A stretch of 64,000 nt of DNA from Malurus cyaneus samueli (lineage: Eukaryota; Chordata; Aves; Passeriformes; Maluridae). Shown one piece after another: positions 50,540 to 61,640 of the stretch. Numbering within the stretch: the stretch's first letter is position 1; each line of letters begins with the position of its first letter. Under the pieces are notes generated by a model. The model saw nothing but the letters and a program-made list of their open reading frames with translations. It was not told where the DNA came from and did no database searches. Where the stretch lies: the NCBI GenBank assembly GCA_009741485.1, contig CM019216.1, positions 56,028,918 to 56,092,917 of the forward strand. Direction: 5' to 3'. The position numbers and the translations under genes were made by a program.

Positions 50540-50840
50540 CCCTTTTATCAGCTCTTCTTGGTAATTATAAATTATTCGCCATTAGACAGTATGCTAATTC
50601 TTAGACTCCTACAAAGAGCTTAATCAATTGAGTGCATTTTATTATTTTCTAGTCTAAACATCACGGACTCCTCATATAAAGTATCCAATAACACTTAATT
50701 ATTCTAGATAGTTAAACTGATGCTAAACCAATCAGAAATTATATTTGAATTTATTAGTCCTCCTGCATTATTTAGCCAGCACAATGGAACAACAGAAACA
50801 AAATACACCGAGTAAGGAATGAGGCTCTGAGGTTAGTGTA
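50540..50840. promoter_or_regulatory. Candidate conserved non-coding element
   Basis: A repeat-free AT-rich block with dense homeodomain-like sites (attagaca, gctaattct, cacttaattatt, tttattagtcc), a CCAAT-type 'aaccaatcag' at about 50727-50737 and Meis/TALE-like contexts. The texture resembles developmental enhancers. No alignment was available. Confidence 0.25.
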
Positions 50841-51962
50841 TAGAAAAATGGAACAAAATGTGTGATTAACTTTCAGCAGGGAGAGTGCAGGAAAAGTAAA
50901 ACAGGCAGATCTGTACAATGCATTCTCCTTTGGGTCATATTATTGTTAATTTAGATCTGCACAGGCATGTTAACCCTGAGAGACATCTCTGTATCTGAGG
51001 CTGGCTTCCTCAGATCAAAATCTTTCTAGTTATTGTCTTGCAGTTTTAGGAACAGATCCATCAAAGGTACCTAATACCTATCCAAGGGCAGGCTTTTCAA
51101 TTCAGACCTCTGATTCTGAAAATGCTGCCCAATTTGCACCTAAGTCTTACCCAATCTCTCCTCTCCTCCCCTGTCTTCCTAAACTCTCCATATTACTTTA
51201 AAAAAACCTTTTTTTGTACCGAGTATCTGTTACAAAAATAATTACTAGTCCAGGTGTCTGCCTCCTACCTAAGCATTTTCTTACAGATGCAGTAATCTGC
51301 CATTTAAGTTACCTCTGCTTTGTCTGGTTGGCACAAAGCACTTGAGTAGCTCCTCACTGGAGCCCCACATGCAAACAGATGATAGGTGTTATTGTGAACC
51401 AAAACTGAAAATGTTTTCCACAGCCCTATCTTTCCCCTGAAACCCTGGCAGCATGATAAAAAAGCATCATGTTGAATTCCTTCTGGAATCCTTATTATCC
51501 TTCTGCCAAAAGCCTGCTCAGTCTTTTAAAAGAAAAGAAAAAAAAAAAAAAAAAAAAAGAAAAAACCCAGCAAAAAGCAAACTCACAAACCTCCATAGGT
51601 GCAAAAAAAAAAGAATATTTATTTAAATGGTGGGTAATAGCAGTGTGTAATGCTTCACCTTTCCCTTTTTGCCTGCAGTAGCACAGCCTCCGAATCAGGA
51701 AGCATTTTGGCATAAGTAGATATGGCCTTAAAAAAGAATCTCCCACACATGAAAACACTCATTCTGGGCGACCAGAGCCGGCTGCCCCTCTGGGAAAGCA
51801 TACCCTTTAATTTAAGCTGAGGCTACTTTTAGCTTCTGTATGTGTAATTTAAGACTGCATTTGCTTTTAAGTGAGTTGCAACATGTTCTTTTAACTGGGT
51901 AATGGATCAGGCTACAGACTCTTCTACTGCTGAGCTGTGGCTCTAAATAAAACTGAGAGAAC
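50841..51962. other. Unique non-coding stretch with A-rich patch
   Basis: It contains an A-rich patch at about 51527-51567 (a run of 20 or more A with G interruptions) and a second short A-run near 51603. No gene was recognised. Confidence 0.4.
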
Positions 51963-52125
51963 TGCCCTATGGGGTCAGACCAGAATTTCATTTAACCTAA
52001 TATCCTGTCTCCAACATCTGCCAGTAGCTGCCTGGTGAAAGAATATAAAAGGCACAGCAGAAAGGACTGAGTGATTCTCTCCTCTGTGAATTGTCCCAGC
52101 TCCTGGCAATCAGCAGCTTAAAAGC
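51963..52125. repeat. Ancient amniote interspersed repeat
   Basis: The phrases 'ggggtcagaccagaatttca', 'aacctaatatcctgtctcca', 'catctgccagtagctgcc' and 'cccagctcctggcaatcag' follow, in order, a repeat I know from reptile and bird genomes (gggtcagacca / cccagtatcctgtctc / gtggccagtacc / cagctcctggc). It is an old LINE-type 3' end of the CR1/L3 class in turtles and crocodilians. Similarity may continue weakly to about 52210. I do not name the subfamily. Confidence 0.55.
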
Positions 52126-55100
52126 ACTGCTGAAATTAGCTAACAAAGTCGACACTGACACATAGATTTCAGATCCAGAAACTTTTTCCAAAGTTGTTCC
52201 CACCTATACCATTCATCAAGTGTGAAACAAACCCTTCCATCGTCATCACTGACTTGTGAGAAGGTGGAGTGAAAGCAGAATGGTGCTGATAATCCCATCA
52301 TCAACATTCAACAGGGACTGTCCTGTATATATGTATGGACAGAAGGAGACGAAATGTTGAAAAAGCAGGACAGCTAAACCAAGTGTTTGGATAGTAAGGG
52401 AGAACACCCATAAATCACTAAAAATACATATAAATATACAGCAACTACTTTTATTATTACATTTTATTTGAATCTCTATAATTTTAAATATTCCATTTTT
52501 TTTTTTTACAATCAATCCATTTGACCCTCTTATTTCTCGCAATTTTGAATACATGCACCCATGCCTACCTATACCATAAGAACTTCATATTCATTCTGTT
52601 TAAATATGGACTGAAGACACTGAGATATACTTTCCAATACAGACAAAGCAATAAACACATACAGTCCCAGATTCGCTTAGAAATTCCAGTCTAAAGGCAC
52701 TTTGGTCTGCTCTCTCTGCTAAAGTGTAAACAGCGCTGTAAGAATCAATCCTGCACACCCCTGTCACAGCACTGGCTGAACAATCTTTTGTTGTCCACAG
52801 CTCCTTCGAGAGGAATTTCTCCCCTGTCTGCGCTGACACGTGTGACACAGCCAGCCCAGGGCTCCCCACACGGGCACTAACACACCATAGAGTCACCCTT
52901 ATTTTTATTTACTTACAGGGTGGGAATCTTGATGTAATACTAAACAAAACAGACATGATACAATACTGAACAAAACAGACATGGACCTGTGTAGAAGCCC
53001 CAGGGAGCTTCTATACTTTCAGGTCTACCCACTCTGCTGCCACAAAACAACTCCAGCCTCTAGAACTCCCTTGAACTTTCACTTTCTGCTTGAGAAGGTG
53101 ACAAGTTCATCCAGAAATGTCTGTGCCAATATGACACATTATTACCTTACGACTGTCACTGTCCTTTTACTGGCACAGGCTGATGGAACACTTCTCATTG
53201 AGTTCAGCACAAAAGTCAGGTATAAAACACCTGGAAAACTTGCCAGGTACAGTTGGGGAAGGTAAGGAATAGGCTTGCAATAGGTTATTTAGTTCAACTG
53301 GTTTTCACAAAAATATGTGAAATAGCATTGATATTAACCTGGGAAAAATTGTGCACTACCTTTTCCAAAATCAACTTAATTTGAGTCTTATACCACTGCA
53401 ATTTTCAGCAAACGGGTTCCACAAAGGCCTCAGGGAAAAAAAAAAAAATCACTTCAAAAGTTAAACTGACTTTTAGGAGAGAACTGGGGACTGTTTCAGT
53501 TGCTAAGGAGTAATACAAATTAAGAGCACCTAAAGCTGGAGCAGATGTCTCCCAGATGTCAGCTAAAAGAGAAACGTGTCTCTGTGCCCCCTCCATGCAG
53601 AGGGTGTGCACAAAGAAGTGGACATAGCAGTGGTAACAAGACCTAAATTCTCTGAGTGCCCAAACTTCTCCTTCTCTGCCTTCGAAATGAGGCAGAGGAA
53701 CTCAGAAATAATATCCAGCATAACTCTGGGGAAACGTGTGCTGTGGATGCCATGAAAGGGAAGTGTGAATCAAGAGCTGAGGGTGAGGAAGATGAAATTC
53801 TCTTTTTATCCCCCATAAATCTGCACCTGCCAGCAGAATTCGATCTGTGGACAGGGCACAGGTAAAGGAACAAGCAGGTTGCAAAATGCACATCACAAAA
53901 TGAATGCATTGCATAGTACATAAGTTTCATCACTTAGCACATGAACATCTCCACCTTTCAAGCAAGTAGTTAAACACAGAAAAAATTATAGCTCCTCTTT
54001 GGAAATTCTCTGGCTATAGGAAATTAAAAGTGTATCCGTTTTAGAGATTGGAAAGCAGAAGTTAAGGGGCAGACAGCAGATAAATATTATAGTCTGCATT
54101 TTGGTGAATAAAAGACTGCCACAGAGCAGCTCATACCTTCTCACCTAACAATAAGTTTTCTTTCATGGGGGTGTTTTCTGTAGCCATGAATAAGAGTCAG
54201 AAAGGGAGCAGTTTTTTGGATCATGACAGTGGAGACAAGGGAGTGTGTGTCTCATAAATGGTCAGTTAGACTTCATTAAAAAGTTGCAGATAACCCTTGA
54301 GGATGAGGTCATGAAGGCCCCTAAAGACATCCATCTTTACAGGCTGAGGAGTTTACTGAAGCTGCAGGACATTATTTATGCAGCTACAGATAGGCATAGG
54401 GTTTTAACAAAGTTTTGTTTAACACATTAGGGTGATCAAAGCATCAAGAGGACTCACCCCTTATAGTTTTTCCTCTTACATAAAATTCTTGTTAGGTATC
54501 AAATATCAGATGGAATATTATAGAGAGCAAGGTCATAAATACTAGTGAGAAGTCCAGAGGTAATTTCATTTCGAAGTAATAAAGACAAAATCATGTGGAT
54601 TTTTGCCTTTATTTGTTTCTTGGAAGTTTTTTTAACAGCAGTGATACCTTGGACACCAGCTCTTCCCTTACTGACACAGAACAGTGTGACCCCTGCTCTC
54701 CTGTGCCTATGGCAATATAACCCTCTGTGCATTAAGGAGGGAGACCCAGCACTGAAAACACTAACACCCAATTTATTCTCCAGCACTGAGGAAAAAAAGT
54801 GCCACTTTTGACATGACATCTCCTTGTCCTTTGTACAGCTACAGACACTTGTTCAGTCTGGTTTTAGCCCTCCATATAGAGGTTTGCATTTCCAACAAAA
54901 TATGCATGCATCTGTTATGCTCACCTCCTCACACCACTGGGAGCTGGATGGTCATTAAAATCCCTACCTAAGCAAAGGAGAAACAAAAACAAATGAAGAG
55001 CATCACATTGCATAACTCTTTCTCTTCATTCTGTGTTTATGCTAGCAAGGTATGACACTGATTTTTACATACAATTGCAACTTTTTTTTCTGGTTATTCA

Positions 55101-56050
55101 TGCTTTGGAGAATGCTGCTTTAGGCAGTCAATAGCAATTATACTTGGTGAAAAGAACACACAATACAAATTAGAGCAATATAGATTTTCCCCCCTGTTAC
55201 TTTAATGTTTAGTTACCCTGTTAGATTTAAACTGAGTACATAATGTTTAAGAAATTACTTTCACTAAAACCCATTAACTGACACTTAGAAATAGCATTTT
55301 AATCCAAAGGAGTGGAGCAAAACATTACTGCAATTAATAGGTATGTTGGAGCAGTGAAAAATCCACTCTGAACCAAAGTGTATCCATGGTGGCAGGTTGT
55401 TTATATCCAATACTTAAAAGCATCTTGAAAACTGAGGGCAGGAGCCTTAGCCTGTGAGAGCAGTGGAGTCACTCCCTTTTACATTCAGTGAGGGCTTGGC
55501 CCTGTGACTTCAGCCTATATTTCATTGCTTTGGCAAAACTCTCTGCTTGCTGGTGACTGGGCACAGGAGGAGGAAGAGGTTTAGGGCACAGGATTTATGG
55601 AGCCAAGTGCCAGCTGAGTGAGGAGCAGGAGAGGCTGGCCCATGGCTGATGCTCATATTCTTCCTCTTCTCATCTTCACGCCCTCCTGGCAAAGGCAGCA
55701 TGTTCTTTCTCCTGATACAGATGAGTCTGAGCGAGCGACTCTGAGATGAACCTTGTATGTGGTTGGCTTATTTCTTCATGGTAACCTCTCTCTTTTCAAC
55801 TCTTTTAAACATGCAGTTAGTCAAAATCTCTTTCCTTGTACCAGTGTCACAAATCAATATTTCTCTAGTATTGCCCAGAGCACAAGTATTCCTTTTGCGA
55901 ATAGCTGCAAATGATGCTTTGTTTGCAGGGACAGAGGTAAAGGTTTCTAGCAATCATAGCCAAAGCTCATGTGTTTGACCACTAGTTACATTTTTTATTA
56001 TGTGTGAAGGATGAGATGTGCTTCTGTCCTTTATCTCTGTTCTGAATAAA
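52126..56050. other. Unique non-coding stretch with 26-bp duplication
   Basis: No gene was recognised. A 26-bp tandem duplication lies at 52936-52987 (unit starting 'aatactaaacaaaacagaca', second unit with one early substitution and a diverged last few bases). An A-run occurs at about 53440-53452. ORFs up to 106 codons have no domain signature. Confidence 0.4.
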
Positions 56051-56633
56051 TGCTTTGATTCAACTCCAGTCAGCCACTAAGTACCACACACACAACCGTT
56101 CACTCACTCCCCCAGCAGCAAGACTGGGGATAGAACTGCAAGGGTAAAAGGTGGAAACCTCATGGGTTGAGATAAAGACAATTTAATAGGGAAGCAAAGG
56201 CCGTGCACACAAGCAAAGTAAAACAAGGCATTAGTTCCCAGCTTCCCATGGTCAGGGAAGTGCTCGGCCATCCCAAGCAGAGCAGGGCCCCATCACACAT
56301 AACTCTGAATTAGGAAGACAAACACATCACTTCAAATGTCCCCCTTTTACTCCTTCTTCTCCCCACTTTCTATTCTGAGCATGATGCCATATGGTCTGGA
56401 ATACCCCTTCAGTCAGTTGGTGTCACCTGTCCTGGCTGTGTCTCCTCCCACCCTCCCATGCACTCCCAGTGTGGCAGTATACAAAACAGAAAAGGCCTTG
56501 GCTTTGTGTAAGCCCCGCTCAGCAATAACAAAAACATTTCTACATTATTAACCCTGTATTCAGCACAAATCCAAAACACAGCCCCTGAGAAGAAAATTAA
56601 CTGTACCCCAGCCAAAGCCAGCACAATGTGTCA
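56051..56633 (-). mobile_element. Solo LTR of an avian endogenous retrovirus, antisense
   Basis: About 583 bases with TG at one end (56051) and CA at the other (56633). I recognise it as an LTR family common in bird genomes. Read on the minus strand it begins at 56633 with 'tgacacattgtgctggcttt', followed by the 'gaaaattaattttctt'-type region and the 'gattttgtgctgaat'-type region. A degenerate TATA-like stretch is at 56366-56375 (gaatagaaag on minus). Near 56225-56240 is 'gcctt gttttactttgcttgtg', then a retained ATTAAA poly(A) signal at 56182-56187 followed by 'gtctttatctcaaccc' (R/U5). No primer-binding site, gag, pol, env or second LTR lies within the window, so this is the usual product of LTR-LTR recombination. 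No target-site duplication is visible, which points to an old insertion. Confidence 0.85.
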
Positions 56634-57892
56634 TCAGGAGTCAGCTCCGCTGCTTATTTCGCCCAACAGAACCTGCTTCTGTCGCACCTCGTGCCTGTCC
56701 CACAACCCGTACCTCCCTGCACACAGCAGCATGTACCTGGCCATGCTGGTAGAAGGATTTTAGATTAGCTGTACTTGTACAGTTTTTATGAACATTTTTT
56801 AAAGGTTGATGAAGATACTTACTCAGAACAATGGTCCTTATACCCACAGGAGGCAGTCTACCTCAGCTAAAAGTTTATCCTCCCTCTAAAAATCAAGTCT
56901 CATCCTCTGAGCAATTTCACCTTTCTGCCGTTAGCCATTTAATTTAAAGCATGGAACTTTATATAGCAACTAATCTCTGTGTGGCCTGGCAGAGCTGGTT
57001 GATTGTCACGGATAATTGGTTGATCTGGACTGTGTTCAAGCAGTGGCCTTCTGTATCCAAGATAATCTCTCTTCAGAATATACTCTGCACTCTTCTAAAG
57101 GTAGCATAGAAAGACCATCATCATTAGCAATTTTGCTGAGGAGCAATATTTAATAACTGACTAACAGGCCATTACTTGAATTGCTTACCTCTGTCATTTC
57201 AGCAGGGCTAAAATAGGAATTCCCTCTCAGTTTTCCAGAACATAAAAGGTTTGTAATCAACTATTTGTGTAAATCTGGGGTCATGTAGGTAGTCATGGAT
57301 TGTCTGCTTTTCAAATAAAGAAAATATTTAATTAGTGTTAGTAAGCTTCTTGTACAAACAAAAGGTTTTCCCTGGCTACATCTGCATATGACAGAACTGC
57401 TTTCCATGCAGATAGACATGGGCTGATGGCAAATGGCACACACTTATCCAGCCTGCAGCATTCAAGGCATGCACGGTAGCTGGGGGCAAACAGTATATTT
57501 ACCTTTATTTATGCTCATCTGGTTCTCCAGAACAGATAATGCAGTACTTGGTCTCTGTCCAAAAGAGTGCTCAAATCATCTTTTTGTTCTGGTGTTGAAT
57601 GGCAGATAACAGAGAGTGCTCACTCCAGAACCAGGGTTCGTGGTTGGACCTGTACACTGTGGTAACAACAGCAGCTGCAATTTCATCCTTCTTGCACTTA
57701 TTCATTTATAGACATCTGGAAATGCCTGCTGATCTTCACATCTTTTGACAGCATTTCACGGAAAGTTGCAGCTTATCCAGGGCAACAATTACAAGAACTT
57801 ACTGTGTAGAGTATGAGGATAAAAACAACTGCAGTTACTATTGGTATAAAGAATGCAGCTTTCCAGCACCGGAACACATCTTCAGCCACCAT
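56634..57892. other. Unique non-coding stretch
   Basis: No exon or repeat was recognised between the solo LTR and the short CR1 end. The region near 56900-57190 is AT-rich with several TAAT/ATTA cores, but it is not distinctive enough to call. Confidence 0.4.
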
Positions 57893-57960
57893 AAATCACA
57901 GAATTGTTAGGGTTGGGATAGATGTCTGGAGATCATCTAGTCCAACCCCCAAATCCATGA
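57893..57960 (-). mobile_element. Very short CR1 3' end, antisense
   Basis: 'aatcacagaattgttagggt' followed by 'gagatcatctagtccaaccc' is the antisense 3' end of a bird CR1 element: the terminal tail unit plus the conserved GGTTGGACTAGATGATCT-type 3' UTR. Only about 70 bases are present, so reverse transcription or later deletion removed nearly everything 5'. It is the cleanest-looking copy over its length. Confidence 0.85.
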
Positions 57961-60900
57961 ACCTCTAATGAACTAATTCATATTACATCAGAGGAAGTTC
58001 TGAAGTTCCAGCCTAGAGTAATTTAGGTAAATTTTCCAGTTTTGCAAGGAAATTTTACTGAGGCCTCTATTTTTTTATTGATATTATCTTGGTAATTTTA
58101 TTGAGACCTGTTAAAAGGGACAAGGAATCAGCACTTCTGCCAAACCCTTCATGTTGTCTCTGTAACTGCAAAATGTGGTGTTGCACAACACACAATAGCT
58201 AAGGAACCCACAGAGTGGCTCAAATCACGTATTCCTTAAAAAAATTCAGATGATCTCATATATTTTGGAGTTTGGGAACGACCATGCAAATCTGCCTTTG
58301 ACTGCAAGCCATCTCTGAGGCCAGCAAACAACACAAGGAGAGAAAACATGCCAGCCCAAAGACCAGCAATTATTGCTTGCATTCCCTCCAAGACTCCAAC
58401 CATTTAACATTTTCTGGGGTTTTAGTAGCAAAGGATCATTAATACTCAACTCTAAAACAGTGCAGACACTAACATGCAGTAGGTAAAGTTTCCTTGATTT
58501 GGTAAGTGTGGTTGTCTGTGTGTTCTTTTGGAATCATTCTCACCAACTATGGAAATAAGTATTTTGAATGCCCAAGCTCTGAGAGGCATGTCATGGATCT
58601 AGGAGTCAACAGCCCCTCACTTAAGATTTGCCATGTATGTAGGTCACTGATTTCAAAGAACAACATTGCCTCCATCTTGTGCCCTGTACTCATAATATAT
58701 ACCATAGGGACATTAAAAACACCCATTCAAAATGCTCAGCAAAATGGGTTTCTTAAAAAGGTGGTTTAATCACTGCAAATTTTCACAGACCCAAAGGCAC
58801 TACCTGACATTCAGCCAAATTGCAGTTAACTATTAAGTCATTCTTCAGCTTTACCGAGCTCATTTCAAACGGAGTTAAACAAGAAGTGACTGACAATAAT
58901 ACTAATTCCCACAGCATCGATACCATTGCTCTTGTGCTGCATGAGGAAAGGTCTGGCACAGCTCCTGCTGGCATCATGCACCCACCTGCAGCTTCTGTGA
59001 CACAGACAGCTGACACAAAACTTCTCAAAAACACAGGCAGTGCCAACAGGACCAAAACCAGGCTGCTGAAATGAGAGGTTCTTCACAGGTAACCAAGGGC
59101 TAAACAGAAAAGTGGGGATTAAGTCCTGTTCTCCTGTGTCTCACATAGCTACATTACTTGGGACTATAAAGCTAGTTTCTTCATATTTTTGAATATTTAA
59201 CAATTCAAGTTTAAGAGTTTTAACTGCTGAATCAAAAATAGCCTCAGCTCAGTTCTCTAACAATACTATCTTTCTGACTGTCACCTGAAATGTGAAAAAT
59301 TTGGATCCGAGTGTCTGTTCAGAAGGCGGGAGCAAACAGACACTCCATCTGCAAAGGGATGGAAATAGGAGAAACACAGACCTCTGTAGCCTGGGGAAAG
59401 TGTCAGCTGAAAAAAAAAAATAGCCCAGATCTGTGGGGATGTATGTGGTAAATGAAAAGACTGTTCCCAAGCAAGCTTCCTGCAGGGAGTAGCAGGGACA
59501 CGACTAAAGAGGCATGAAAGGCTATGAATGGCAGTGCTAACAGAGGACTTGATTGCTGATAAGGGCTGGTCTTTTATGATCTATCTGCAGCAAGTCAAAC
59601 AAAAATCTACATGAATTCAGCTTGTGTGACTATGAAGGTCAGCCCTCAGAGGGTACAAAGTGCTAATTAATTATAAGTAATAACACATGTAATGAAGAAA
59701 CATCCTGATTTTTGTGAGATGTCTCTGAATCAAGAAGAATATCAGGACATTCCAAATATACCCCATCAGTACCCACCTGCCCTAAAAACCACCTACTTGT
59801 CATTTAAAGTAGCTCTTCTTCACCAGCTTACTTAGAATGTGAACTCATCACCTGGCTCTTGCCTTGATGCTATTTCTCCAAAAGTTACCTTTTTTTCACA
59901 TCCTGTTTATTGCTACAGCTACATTTGTTTAGAGTTTAATCAAAGAGTCTATGTGTAGACCATAAACATAATGCACCAATGGGCAAGACTCTTGAAAGGC
60001 CGCATTCTCGTTCAAATAGGCAGATGCTGAAAGGATTTCTAAAATGTCTTAAATAGATGGCATAAATAATAATAATAGATATCTGAATCTCACCAAAAAT
60101 GACAGTTCTCAACAATTTCCAAAATCAAAACCATGTTCTGAACTAGAACCTTTGAGGAAACAAAGGAGTTTCACCAGGAGAATGCTAAACCCATCCAGAG
60201 GTATAATAGTTAAGGAATCCTGCAGGGCATGATGGCAGTGGCAGTGGGATGGGAGTCTGGCCCTGAGCCATGAGCCAGCAGTGGGAGCAGCCTCCTTGTT
60301 GATGGGAACCTCCAACACTTCCTCATGTCACCTCCCAGAATTTTCTAATGAGTTTAAAAGGCACATATAATTGCAGGGTTTGGATTTTTTTTTTTCTTTC
60401 CAGCCACTTAATTCCTAGATACCTTCTTCTCCCTTTGCCTCTTGGGGTCTCTCTTTCCAAGTTCTTCGCTCATCAGAGTGTGCACATAAAAATGTTTATA
60501 GCAATCCACTCCTTCAGAACAAATGTCCCTCTGTAGCCAGGACGAGCCCTCCTTCTCCAGGTGCCAGCAGTTACTTTTCTGGGAAGCAGAGAGGAACTGA
60601 CAGCAGAGGAGTACATATGAGGAAGGAACGTAGCTGTGAAGTTGCAAGTTCACCAGCCACCACATGCCACAGATGTCAGAACACATCTCCCTCTACTTTC
60701 TCTTCTCTGCCAAAAATAAAGGCTAGGGGCAGAACTCGGGTCTTCAATCCATTTGATTGCCCTCTGCTGTGACTCAAGGACAAATGTTTGCCTTTAAAGC
60801 AGCAGGAAAAATATCTACAAAGGGAGAAAGTTCATATACCTATAAAATAACTTCAGCACAAACAGATAAAGCTGGTCACCACTTGAAAGTTTCAAACTAT

Positions 60901-61540
60901 CTGAAACTGACACATTCTGAGGTTTGTTTTCATTCCAAATTCCAAATGGAAAACATTACAGGAAAAAGAAGAATGATTATTTCAAATTGTGATTATTAAA
61001 TCACAACTGTTCAATTTTATTAAATTAAAATATCATGTCCTGAATTTGATTCTTTCAATTTCAGATTATGGAAACATAACAGGAAGCTGTAATGCTAAAG
61101 GTGACTTATTCTGTTATGAATGATACATCAAATTAAATCAGATAAATTTCACAGACTAATTAAGTGGTTGGGTCCAGTTAAGATCACTATCTCTTGCTTA
61201 GACCTTAGATGTTCCTTCTTGACAGAAAGGTAATAATTAACATTATTCACATAAAAAATTTAGATTTTGGTAAAACATGCTTTTCCAATTGAAAAAAAAA
61301 AAAAAAACCTTATTGGGAAAACTATGACTATTTTTAACACTCTCAAGAGTGTTTTAATCCTGTTGTTATCCTCTACAGGCATGACTCAAAGCCCTGGTGA
61401 ATCAAGGGGCAGAGGGGGTGCTGGTCACCTGGTGACTGCATGGTTACCAAGGGTGCACAGCCCTGCTGAAAACCAGGTCATTCCAGTGATTAAACTCATT
61501 TACAATGCTTCGAACACAAGAGTGGTTCTGAAAGGATCAC
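57961..61540. other. Unique non-coding stretch
   Basis: No gene, RNA gene or named repeat was recognised. Short A-runs occur near 59411-59420, and TAA repeats near 60064-60077. ORFs under 95 codons have no domain signature. Confidence 0.4.
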
Positions 61541-61640
61541 GGCAATATTGACTGGAAAGTCAATGAGATGCTGGGGAAATTAACGCTGCACACTTGATAC
61601 ACTTGGAAATGCCATTAGCTGGAAACTCAGCTAATCCTAC
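61541..61640. promoter_or_regulatory. Candidate short conserved element
   Basis: A compact block with 'gggaaattaacgctgcacac', 'ttgatacacttggaaatgcc' and 'attagctggaaactcagcta', which combines homeodomain-type cores with a retained CpG. It lies in a slightly GC-richer area (61380-61800) that otherwise shows no CpG island. Texture-based call only. Confidence 0.2.
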
